23,970 nucleotides of DNA from a virus. The stretch spans positions 1-23,970 of the IMG/VR virus record IMGVR_UViG_3300030382_004229; one strand, 5' to 3'. The notes beneath the pieces are model-generated. The model saw only the letters and a list, made by a program, of their open reading frames with translations. It was not told where the DNA came from and made no database searches. Both the position numbers and the translations under genes were made by a program. Below are positions 1 through 4,500 of the stretch, in pieces (position 1 is the first letter of the stretch; each line of letters starts with the position of its first letter).

Positions 1-2
1 AA

Positions 3-101
3 TATTTCAAAGGTTCTATTGATGAGGTGAAAATTTACAGAAAACCATTATCATTAGCAGAAATCACAAAGAATTATAAACATGGGTTAAGCAAACATTA
101 A
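3..101 (+). CDS. LamG-like tail/appendage protein, C-terminal end (partial)
   Basis: An open frame enters from the left edge and stops at a TAA at 99-101; 32 residues are visible. It reads GSIDEVKIYRKPLSLAEI then a short basic end. The pattern G-x-I-D-E-V-x-I-Y-x-x-x-L-S-x-x-E-I is the typical final strand and helix of a LamG/concanavalin-like beta-sandwich domain, which phages use in tail fibres and other carbohydrate-binding appendages. Position just before a lysis region fits a late tail gene. The start and the rest of the protein lie outside the window, so only the last domain can be judged. Confidence 0.7.
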   Translation, partial: YFKGSIDEVKIYRKPLSLAEITKNYKHGLSKH

Positions 102-113
102 TAGGAAAATATT

Positions 114-572
114 ATGGCACATTACGAATTATACATCTGTTTAAAGAAAGTTACTTACGAGTCACAGATACCAACTGTACTCCAATCTAAGTTAGGTTGG
201 AAGGTTCTGGCAGATGATTTACCTACTAATTCAAATACAGTAGCAGAGATTAAGACTTGGATGGATTCAAAGAGTCTTAGCTATACATCAGATGACCTAA
301 AAGCAGATTTGCTTGAGAAGGTTAATTCTACTCCCACTGAGGCATATACACCTACTTGGAAAGAATCAGCTTTTAGAGGTAAACTAGGAGCACCTAGAGT
401 GAGTCTAGATGGTAATCTGATTATTGTGAAAGGTGAGTTCAGTATGTTAGAAGGTGAACTTACAGCTATGATAGCATTAGGCAATGGATTAGCCTATCCT
501 AATAATTCAATATTAACTAAAACAGAGGCACAGACTTTAGCAAATGGTAGTCTGTTTACAGAGAGTGAATAG
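114..572 (+). CDS. Hypothetical phage protein, 152 aa
   Basis: ATG start 12 nt after the previous stop, with a weak AGGAAAA ribosome site. The protein has no signal peptide or membrane segment. It has a mixed alpha/beta composition, with a central part rich in acidic and polar residues (about 50-80) and a glycine-rich, more hydrophobic C-terminal part (about 90-140). I do not recognise a family. It sits between the end of a tail-appendage gene and small membrane proteins, and its TAG stop overlaps the GTG start of the next gene by one base, so it is co-translated with the lysis-region genes. It may be a small virion or fibre-associated protein, but nothing in the sequence proves this. Confidence 0.75.
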   Translation: MAHYELYICLKKVTYESQIPTVLQSKLGWKVLADDLPTNSNTVAEIKTWMDSKSLSYTSDDLKADLLEKVNSTPTEAYTPTWKESAFRGKLGAPRVSLDGNLIIVKGEFSMLEGELTAMIALGNGLAYPNNSILTKTEAQTLANGSLFTESE

Positions 573-826
573 TGATAGATGCTTACTTAGAAGGTGGGAT
601 GGTGTTGGTGGTTGCCATATTATTCGCAGGGCAGATAATGTTCCTTCAAAAAACTCTGATGGGTAAGTTAGAGGAAATTGAACAAATTACTATAAAACTC
701 ATTGACCGTTTCGGAAGGACAGATGATGTAAATATGAGACATTATGAGAATACAATAAAAGAGATTGATGACATAAGTGATTCAATTAATTATTTAAAAG
801 GTAAGATTAACGGAAGAGGGAGTTAA
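572..826 (+). CDS. Small membrane protein with one N-terminal TM segment
   Basis: 84 residues from a GTG start that overlaps the preceding stop (TAGTG), which favours re-initiation. Residues about 8-26 (GGMVLVVAILFAGQIMFL) form one hydrophobic transmembrane segment. The rest is a charged amphipathic helix with possible coiled-coil character (GKLEEIEQITIKLIDRF, then KEIDDISDSINYLKGK). Topology is one membrane anchor with a long soluble helical tail. It is followed by a second and third small membrane protein and then an endolysin, so a lysis role (holin partner or spanin-like) is plausible from position. No lipobox or classical spanin pair is visible. The TAA stop overlaps the next ATG. Confidence 0.75.
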   Translation: MIDAYLEGGMVLVVAILFAGQIMFLQKTLMGKLEEIEQITIKLIDRFGRTDDVNMRHYENTIKEIDDISDSINYLKGKINGRGS

Positions 827-978
827 TGATAGATTCTTTGAAAACGATTTCAGCAGGGATGGGTGGTATAGGGGTCTGGTGGATAGATGGGGTAGAGCCT
901 ATAATCCAACTACTAATATCACTTTTTACATTGATATATGTTTATTTAAAGGTTAAAAAGGAGATAAAAAATGGTTGA
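826..978 (+). CDS. Putative holin, 50 aa
   Basis: A short frame beginning at the ATG inside TAATG (824-828), with a GGGAG site just upstream, and ending TGA at 976-978. The product has a short N-terminal part with a weakly hydrophobic stretch (GMGGIGVWW), an acidic/proline break (DGVEP), a strong transmembrane segment (IIQLLISLFTLIYVYL, about 26-41) and a Lys-rich C-terminus (KVKKEIKNG). Small size, one or two membrane segments and a basic tail are what small phage holins look like, and an endolysin-type gene lies 450 bp downstream. Holins share little sequence, so this is a context-based call. It overlaps the next gene by 8 nt. Confidence 0.65.
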   Translation: MIDSLKTISAGMGGIGVWWIDGVEPIIQLLISLFTLIYVYLKVKKEIKNG

Positions 979-1204
979 ATTTCTAATGTCCAACTGGATG
1001 ATAGCCGTTGGAGTTATAGCTTTAGGAGTAGGTAGCTTTTATATTCCGTTCCTGAATAAATTCATAATGGTTGGATTCAGGAGTCTGCTTACTGAAAAAG
1101 TTATGACTAAAATGATAGTCATGCTTTTGGAAAAGGCCGTTAAGAGTTCATCAAACAAATTAGATGATCTTTGGCTTGCTCAAATGAAAAAGAAACTACA
1201 ATAA
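971..1204 (+). CDS. Small membrane protein, lysis region, 77 aa
   Basis: ATG preceded by AAGGAG with 7-nt spacing; the start lies inside the end of the holin-like gene. Residues about 8-28 (NWMIAVGVIALGVGSFYIPFL) form a transmembrane segment. A second, more amphipathic stretch (MTKMIVMLLEKAVKSS) follows, and the C-terminus is basic. It is the third small membrane protein in a row ahead of the endolysin, so it may be a holin, antiholin or membrane-bound accessory. I recognise no specific family, and which of the three proteins is the true holin cannot be settled from sequence alone. Confidence 0.75.
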   Translation: MVEFLMSNWMIAVGVIALGVGSFYIPFLNKFIMVGFRSLLTEKVMTKMIVMLLEKAVKSSSNKLDDLWLAQMKKKLQ

Positions 1205-1222
1205 AAGCAAAGGAGGCATTAT

Positions 1223-1435
1223 ATGCCAGGCTATGAAAATAAAGAAGGTACTGGGACCTTATTTGTCAATCAAAATAAATCCAAGGACTCTCAACCTGAT
1301 TACACTGGTAACTGTAAGATAGATGGGAAGGTAATGAGGATTGCCGGTTGGAAAAACCAGTCTAAAAAGGATCCGTCAGTCAGCCTTTTAGGGTTGAAGT
1401 TTGAGGTAAAAGAAGATACAGATGCACCCTTCTGA
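1223..1435 (+). CDS. DUF736-like protein with acidic -PF tail, 70 aa
   Basis: Strong ribosome site AAAGGAGG about 7 nt before the ATG. The protein follows the DUF736-type pattern known from phages and mobile elements: a short N-terminus, then GTLFVNQNKSKDSQPDYTG, then IDGKVMRIAGWKN. It ends in DTDAPF, an acidic-x-P-F tail like the C-terminal tip of single-stranded DNA-binding proteins. Such tips are known to dock replication and repair enzymes; the same role here is inference. The biochemical function of DUF736 is not established. It overlaps the endolysin by 14 nt, so the two are coupled although their functions look unrelated. Confidence 0.75.
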   Translation: MPGYENKEGTGTLFVNQNKSKDSQPDYTGNCKIDGKVMRIAGWKNQSKKDPSVSLLGLKFEVKEDTDAPF

Positions 1436-1889
1436 TCTCAAAGATGTAATAACTGACACCCTCAAACCCATTGGTATGTACTCTGATAATGCCCTGGCCC
1501 TGTTAATTGGGACCGGGGCAGTAGAGTCTAAGTACAAACATCTAAAACAGGTAAAGGGGCCTGCAAGATCCTTTTGGCAGATAGAGCCTGCAACAGCCCT
1601 GGATAACCTGGGTAACTATTTAAGGTTCAGGCCGGAACTATTAAATAAAGTTGCTAAAGTATCAATGGTACCTTACCAGATCCTGGATGATATCAGCCTA
1701 ACTACGATGGGCCGATTACTAACAGGTAATATATATTTTGCTATATGCATGGCCAGGATCAAATATTATCGGGTCCCTAAACCATTACCGGATAAAGATG
1801 ACATACATGGGCAGGCAGAGTATTGGTTAAAGTATTATAATGCAGGGGGAAAGGGAACCATAGAAAAATATCTGAAGGCTAATAAATGA
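1422..1889 (+). CDS. Endolysin-like muramidase/transglycosylase
   Basis: 155 residues. After a short N-terminal helix comes ALLIGTGAVESKYKHLKQV (about 26-44), in which E35 in the AVES segment is the candidate catalytic glutamate. Then comes GPARSFWQIEPATALDN (about 46-62), and near the C-terminus YWLKYYNAGGKGTIEKYL. This order (GT-x-x-x-ES, then G-x-x-x-x-x-W/FQ-x-EPAT, then W-x-x-YYN-x-x-x-GKGT) matches a lysozyme-like protein common in environmental tailed phages, expected to cut peptidoglycan glycan strands at lysis. There is no signal peptide, so release through a holin is expected, consistent with the small membrane proteins upstream. An internal-virion lysozyme is the alternative, but the position favours lysis. 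Confidence 0.8.
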   Translation: MHPSDLKDVITDTLKPIGMYSDNALALLIGTGAVESKYKHLKQVKGPARSFWQIEPATALDNLGNYLRFRPELLNKVAKVSMVPYQILDDISLTTMGRLLTGNIYFAICMARIKYYRVPKPLPDKDDIHGQAEYWLKYYNAGGKGTIEKYLKANK

Positions 1890-1984
1890 AAAAAAGAATC
1901 CATGTTAATCAACGTAATAAAAAACCCCCATATTCCAGGGGGTCTTTCATTGGCCTGTTAGATCTACAGGCTCTCCTTCCTTGA
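1886..1984 (+). pseudogene. Truncated remnant of a small phage gene (KRIHVNQ type)
   Basis: An ATG overlaps the endolysin stop (ATGA at 1886-1889), the same coupling used by real genes here. The frame begins MKKRIHVNQRNKK. From memory, a family of about 70-residue phage proteins begins (M)KRIHVNQHVIRxN. After these residues the frame runs straight through the terminator hairpin (1924-1943) and into the 3' end of the convergent gene, ending after 32 codons with no further similarity. The simplest reading is a small gene cut off when the minus-strand cassette was joined here. It could also be a chance frame; the family assignment rests on about nine residues. Confidence 0.4.
1924..1943 (-). terminator. 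Rho-independent terminator of the minus-strand cassette
   Basis: ACCCCC (1924-1929) pairs with GGGGGT (1938-1943) around an 8-nt loop. Read on the minus strand, the stem is followed directly by a T-rich tract (GGGGGTTTTTTATTA), a good intrinsic terminator for the leftward genes ending at 1964. On the plus strand it is followed only by CTTTCATT, so it is weaker there but may also stop transcription leaving the endolysin. It lies between the two convergent transcription units. Confidence 0.8.
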
Positions 1985-2110
1985 TCTCAGATAGGCTTTA
2001 ATCAGCCTTCCAATTAACTCCTGTATTGTGGTATTGTCTTTAATGGCCCGGATCTTCAGGTTTTTTTTGTCATCATCACTGATGTTTGCCTTGACCATTT
2101 TCCATTTCAT
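1964..2110 (-). CDS. Ribbon-helix-helix DNA-binding protein, 48 aa
   Basis: A short frame on the minus strand. The ATG overlaps the stop of the upstream gene (TAATG), so it is translationally coupled. The sequence MVKANISDDDKKNLKIRAIKD followed by NTTIQELIGRLIKAYL fits the Arc/CopG ribbon-helix-helix fold: a short beta strand (VKANIS, about 6-11), helix A with a polar face, the turn with TT before helix B (TIQELIGRLIKAYL), and a basic end. Such proteins dimerise, and the paired strands read the DNA major groove as repressors or antitoxins. No toxin partner is adjacent. It could control its own operon or the nearby iteron or palindrome region. Last gene of the cassette, 21 nt before the terminator. 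Confidence 0.7.
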   Translation of the reverse strand: MKWKMVKANISDDDKKNLKIRAIKDNTTIQELIGRLIKAYLRSRKESL

Positions 2111-2490
2111 TAGTGGACCCCCCTATTCTGTAACGGCTCACCCATTTCATCAGCACATCCAACACAATGATGGGATCCGTATACTATACCAATGTCCTTT
2201 GGGTCATGTCCTTCACCACAACAGGTGCAGTACATTTTAGGTAGACCTGAGATTAAAGTTATACCTCTCTTGTCTAACTTAGATATATCTATTTTTAATC
2301 CATATACATCAGTGAGTTTACTGTTCAATTCAAGGACCTTATGTATTTTCATCTCTGAGAGATCCTCAACTTCAGTCCACCCTTCTTTATCTGGTAGTGA
2401 CAGACTTGCATAAGCCTGTTCCAGGGGACCATCAAAAACAAGTAATGAAGGATATTCTAATCTCCAGATATTGCCAAATAGTTCTATCAT
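2110..2490 (-). CDS. Hypothetical protein with C-terminal zinc-ribbon-like motif
   Basis: 126 residues on the minus strand; its ATG overlaps the preceding stop (ATGA) and its stop overlaps the next start (TAATG). The N-terminal 80 residues are unfamiliar, with a mixed alpha/beta look. The C-terminal part has MYCTCCGEGHD, then about 17 residues later SHHCVGCADEMG: two CxxC-type knuckles (CTCC and CVGC) with flanking histidines, a probable structural zinc site. Placed between a very basic peptide and a ribbon-helix-helix protein, it may take part in nucleic-acid or protein binding, but no enzyme motif is visible. I recognise no family. Confidence 0.75.
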   Translation of the reverse strand: MIELFGNIWRLEYPSLLVFDGPLEQAYASLSLPDKEGWTEVEDLSEMKIHKVLELNSKLTDVYGLKIDISKLDKRGITLISGLPKMYCTCCGEGHDPKDIGIVYGSHHCVGCADEMGEPLQNRGVH

Positions 2491-2636
2491 TTTGCACCTT
2501 TGTAGAATGGTGACCTGGGACTGAAAATACCCTTCTTTTGTAGGTTATGCTTTTTAGCATACTTGGAATTTACTGATTGTGTACCGGCCTTATTCCTGGC
2601 CACTTTTAGTTTACGGGTTAGTTTTGCTTTTTTCAA
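2487..2636 (-). CDS. Very basic 49-residue protein, TTG start
   Basis: A gap between two minus-strand genes is exactly filled by a frame starting at TTG (2636). It overlaps the upstream stop (TTGA) and has AAGGAG 8 nt before it. It stops at TGA overlapping the next ATG (ATGA). The peptide (MKKAKLTRKLKVARNKAG..., ending SPRSPFYKGAK) is about one-third Lys/Arg with almost no acidic residues and no membrane segment. It is probably a nucleic-acid-binding or disordered accessory. The double overlap and good ribosome site are the main support for a real gene; no family is recognised. Confidence 0.6.
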   Translation of the reverse strand: MKKAKLTRKLKVARNKAGTQSVNSKYAKKHNLQKKGIFSPRSPFYKGAK

Positions 2637-2959
2637 CTTCTGTACTCCTTCTTTAATCTGTTAAAAAGAATAGTTGCCTCATCATGGCACCATACCTGGA
2701 TGGATTGTGCAAACTTGAGGAACTCATTTTTAATAGTACAACATCTCTGGCATTTTATTCCTTCGGTTGCCTGATTGGATTTTGAGATAACTCCGGTATG
2801 TTGTGCCATCACTGTTTTCATTCCATCTTCCGTGGCCCTGTCACACATCTGTATTATCAGATCCTCAACGGCTCTGTTTATACTGTCTACGGCCAGTGTA
2901 CTTAAACTCATTTGTCTTGAATTGATCAATTTCTTGATCTTGGTTATTTGTATTAGCAT
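2633..2959 (-). CDS. Bacterial-type histone-fold protein with Cys-rich C-terminal extension
   Basis: 108 residues, minus strand; AAGGAG lies about 6 nt before the ATG. Residues 4-57 match a histone fold of the short bacterial type: helix 1 (ITKIKKLINSRQM), loop SLSTL, long helix 2 (AVDSINRAVEDLIIQMCDRATEDG, about 23-46), the diagnostic loop MKTVMAQHTGVI equivalent to the R/K-T-I/V segment, then the start of helix 3. Spacing from helix 2 to KTV equals that in Bdellovibrio Bd0055-like histones as I remember them. Histone-fold proteins dimerise and bend or coat DNA. Residues 58-108 are an added tail with C70, C73, C74, C91 and H92 (possible metal site) and a basic end. Third-helix residues are atypical (H54, T55), so DNA binding is inferred. 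Confidence 0.65.
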   Translation of the reverse strand: MLIQITKIKKLINSRQMSLSTLAVDSINRAVEDLIIQMCDRATEDGMKTVMAQHTGVISKSNQATEGIKCQRCCTIKNEFLKFAQSIQVWCHDEATILFNRLKKEYRS

Positions 2960-3141
2960 ATTGACTCCTTTTTATACTTTTTCATTAAATCAGATACCTT
3001 TGTCAATTTCTGGTAAGAGATAACATCCAACCCAATAACATCCATTTGATGATATAGATGATTTAAGTTTTTTGCTTTTAATTCTTCTGTTATCTCTCTT
3101 TCACCATCTGTAAAAACTACACTGTACTTTTTCATTACCAT
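2953..3141 (-). CDS. Hypothetical protein, 62 aa, first gene of minus-strand cassette
   Basis: Starts at the first ATG, 5 nt after AGGAG (AGGAGTTAACATG); a second ATG two codons in is possible but more poorly spaced. The sequence suggests two beta strands (KKYSVVFTDG, REITEELKAKN), a helix (NLNHLYHQMDVIG), a strand (DVISYQKLT) and a basic helix (LMKKYKKESIC). This is the alternating layout of many small phage regulators, but I recognise no family. It overlaps the histone-fold gene by 7 nt and is the promoter-proximal gene of the leftward operon. Confidence 0.7.
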   Translation of the reverse strand: MVMKKYSVVFTDGEREITEELKAKNLNHLYHQMDVIGLDVISYQKLTKVSDLMKKYKKESIC

Positions 3142-3240
3142 GTTAACTCCTATTTGATTAGTATAACAAGTTAGACAATAATATAATACAAAGCAAGTAG
3201 TATACCATTAACCAGTTATGTGCAGTTCTTTGTAACCTGA

Positions 3241-3393
3241 TTGTGCACTAAAAAATCACAATTTGTGCACTAAAAAATCACAATTTGTGCACTAAAAAAT
3301 CACAATTTGTGCAGTATAAAATCACAATTGTTCAGTGCAAACTTACAATTTGTTCAGTAAAAACTTACAATTTGTTCAGTAAAAAATCACAAT
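3241..3393 (+). repeat. Array of seven 22-nt iteron-like direct repeats
   Basis: Tandem copies start at 3241, 3263, 3285, 3307, 3328, 3350 and 3372. Six are 22 nt and the fourth is 21 nt. Copies 1-3 are identical and begin TTGTGCACTAAAAAATCACA; copies 5-7 begin TTGTTCAG and copies 5 and 6 have CTTACAAT at the end; copy 4 is intermediate. Each unit begins TTGT and ends ACAA, so it is also an imperfect inverted repeat. The period equals two helical turns, placing every copy on the same face of the DNA, as in plasmid and phage iterons or multi-site operators. The unit is not a multiple of three, so it is not a protein repeat. Confidence 0.85.
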
Positions 3394-3495
3394 CTAAAGA
3401 TAGTTTTCAGCTTGGAAACCCCGCTGAGGTGGAGTTTTCAGTAAATAAACCCAGTTTATCGGCAGAAAACCCCAGTTTTCAGCCTAGAAACTCAC

Positions 3496-3546
3496 AAAGT
3501 AAAGTAAAGGAAAGTAAACTAAATAAAACTAAAGGAGAGGAGGGTA
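3496..3546 (+). other. A-rich, purine-biased tract (possible unwinding element)
   Basis: The top strand is nearly all A and G, with repeated AAAGTAAAG-type words and then GGAGAGGAGGG. It lies between the iteron array and its solitary copy. An easily melted A-rich tract beside iterons is the layout of lambda-type and plasmid origins. Assigning it as an unwinding element is inference. Confidence 0.45.
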
Positions 3547-3562
3547 GGAACACCACCACCAA

Positions 3563-3584
3563 TTGTTCAGTAAAAACTTACAAT
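3563..3584 (+). repeat. Solitary eighth copy of the 22-nt repeat
   Basis: Identical to array copy 6 (3350-3371), starting TTGTTCAGTAAAAACTTACA, but lying 170 bp away on the other side of the A-rich tract. A detached copy in the same orientation is common in iteron origins and in looping operators. Confidence 0.8.
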
Positions 3585-3636
3585 GTTTTACGGAAAATAA
3601 CAGACCGTTTTTTGGCTTGTTAGTTTCCGTGGATTC

Positions 3637-3658
3637 ATATACACATTGATGTGTATAT
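3637..3658. promoter_or_regulatory. Perfect 10-bp-arm palindrome, operator candidate
   Basis: ATATACACAT (3637-3646) and ATGTGTATAT (3649-3658) are exact inverted copies around TG. A second overlapping inverted relation (ATTGAT at 3645-3650 with ATCAAT at 3665-3670) follows. It lies about 30 bp upstream of the rightward start at 3687, where a dimeric repressor would control the replication operon. The binding protein is unknown; the ribbon-helix-helix protein is one candidate. Confidence 0.6.
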
Positions 3659-3686
3659 TTGTATATCAATGCACAGGAGTTAACTA

Positions 3687-3866
3687 ATGTTAGGTACTAA
3701 AGAACAGGTCCATGAGTTTTTAGGCAGGCTGTTTGAGCCTGTACCGTGTACTCATTCTGTTAGGATTTATCAACCCCAGGAAGATGAAACTAACATTCCG
3801 GAATCATTTAGTTGTAATGATTGTGGTAAGGAATTTGAGATACCCCAGGAAGACCCAAATTTATAA
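3687..3866 (+). CDS. Small zinc-finger-like protein, 59 aa
   Basis: The first rightward gene after the control region; ATG 8 nt after AGGAG in the sequence AGGAGTTAACTAATG. The product has C21-T-H23 and C43-N-D-C46-G-K-E-F, a CxH / CxxC arrangement about 20 residues apart that fits a treble-clef or zinc-ribbon-like single finger. The N-terminal part (EQVHEFLGRLFEPVP) is a short helix. Small single-finger proteins are common early phage products, often of unknown role. The stop is followed at once by the base of a strong predicted RNA stem (3867). No homologue recognised. Confidence 0.65.
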   Translation: MLGTKEQVHEFLGRLFEPVPCTHSVRIYQPQEDETNIPESFSCNDCGKEFEIPQEDPNL

Positions 3867-4093
3867 TTAGGGCGGTATTAAATTGAAACATAAAATAAAC
3901 CTACTGAGGAATACATAAATCGGTAGGATGAAAATGGTTTTTGATGTGTGGACTTAACAATTGTTGGTTGGTAAGTACAGAGGGTTGGCGAAATACTCAA
4001 ATCACATACTGCCCTAAAAATATGCCCGGTCACAACCTAAAAGGGACGGCCATCCAGTCCCTTATCTTCCATATAACACCCACAGTGGCCGGG
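3867..4093 (+). ncRNA. Candidate structured RNA, two stem-closed domains
   Basis: No credible gene lies here, but long-range pairing is strong. Domain 1 is closed by 12 continuous pairs: 3867-3878 (TTAGGGCGGTAT) with 4006-4017 (ATACTGCCCTAA). Inside it, 3900-3906 pairs with 3921-3927 (CCTACTG/CGGTAGG, 7 pairs). Domain 2 is closed by 4025-4033 with 4085-4093 (CCCGGTCAC/GTGGCCGGG, 9 pairs). It encloses a hairpin, 4041-4047 with 4057-4063 (AAGGGAC/GTCCCTT), extendable by GG/CC into its loop. The one mismatch in each of the three G-T containing stems is a G-U wobble on the plus strand and would be A-C on the minus strand, so the RNA is read rightward. It ends about 60 nt before the next gene. It could be a cis-regulatory leader or an independent small RNA; no known class is recognised. 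Confidence 0.55.
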
Positions 4094-4152
4094 TGCAGGT
4101 TTAAATAAAATGAGTGATAAGACAATAGATGATTTCATAAAGGAGGATAAAA

Positions 4153-4500
4153 ATGACAAATTGGATACAAACTAAAGCAGGTTTACAAATGGTAGAGACT
4201 ATTAATAAAATATTACCAAAAATAGCAACATCTCTAAAAAGCAATGATAGAGAGTCTTCCCGTTGTATCAAGTTAAACTATGAGGATATTAAAAAGCTTA
4301 GGAGAGACTTTTTAAAAATGATAGATGAGATGGACAACCATAATGATAAAATGGAAGAGATTGAAGAAAGACTATATAGCGGTAATGAAACAATGGTTGA
4401 GTACTTGCAAAAAATAACAGTATGTCTTGAAGAGATAGCAAAGATTTACACATTTAAAGGTCTTGATGCAAAGGCCGGTATCCAGAAGGAGTTAACATGA
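4153..4500 (+). CDS. Hypothetical helical protein, 115 aa
   Basis: ATG after AAAGGAGGATAAAA, a strong ribosome site. The sequence is almost entirely helical and charged, with heptad-like stretches (DIKKLRRDFLKMIDEMDNH and KMEEIEERLYSGNETMVEYLQKITVCLEEIAKIY), suggesting a coiled coil or helical bundle. No catalytic motif and no membrane segment. Its stop overlaps the YqaJ exonuclease start by 4 nt (ATGA), so it is made with the recombination enzymes and may be an accessory to them. It lies directly downstream of the candidate RNA element, which could control it. Family not recognised. Confidence 0.75.
   Translation: MTNWIQTKAGLQMVETINKILPKIATSLKSNDRESSRCIKLNYEDIKKLRRDFLKMIDEMDNHNDKMEEIEERLYSGNETMVEYLQKITVCLEEIAKIYTFKGLDAKAGIQKELT

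Larger units (their letters stand above)
3142..3686. other. Gene-free control/replication region between divergent operons
   Basis: About 545 bp separate the leftward cassette (start 3141) from the rightward gene at 3687. The stretch holds AT-rich DNA next to the leftward start, an array of 22-nt repeats (3241-3393) plus a solitary copy (3563-3584), GTTTTCAG repeats and a small hairpin around 3466-3479, an A-rich tract (3496-3546) and a perfect palindrome (3637-3658). A 112-codon frame crosses the repeats but looks spurious. Divergent promoters must lie here. I could not assign clean -35/-10 pairs, so none is annotated. Confidence 0.7.

Noticed and set aside
2028-2413. Plus-strand frames over the minus-strand cassette
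   Set aside because: Shadows of the overlapping minus-strand genes, which have ribosome sites, coupled starts and recognisable motifs.
3142-3240. Promoter for the minus-strand cassette (TTGCTT with a TAACTT or TATACT box)
   Set aside because: No pair combines good boxes with 16-18 nt spacing, so a promoter must exist but cannot be placed.
3241-3393. CRISPR array
   Set aside because: The 22-nt units abut with no unique spacers between them, and no cas gene is present.
3285-3623. 112-codon plus-strand frame across the iteron array
   Set aside because: It starts inside a repeat copy with no ribosome site. Its first third is only the 22-nt repeat read in shifting frames, and its later SKVKESKLNK text reflects the A-rich tract. 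A decayed replication gene cannot be excluded but is not supported.
4110-4175. 21-codon frame MSDKTIDDF... before the 4153 gene
   Set aside because: Very short, weak ribosome site and overlaps the well-supported gene at 4153. A leader peptide is possible but cannot be shown.
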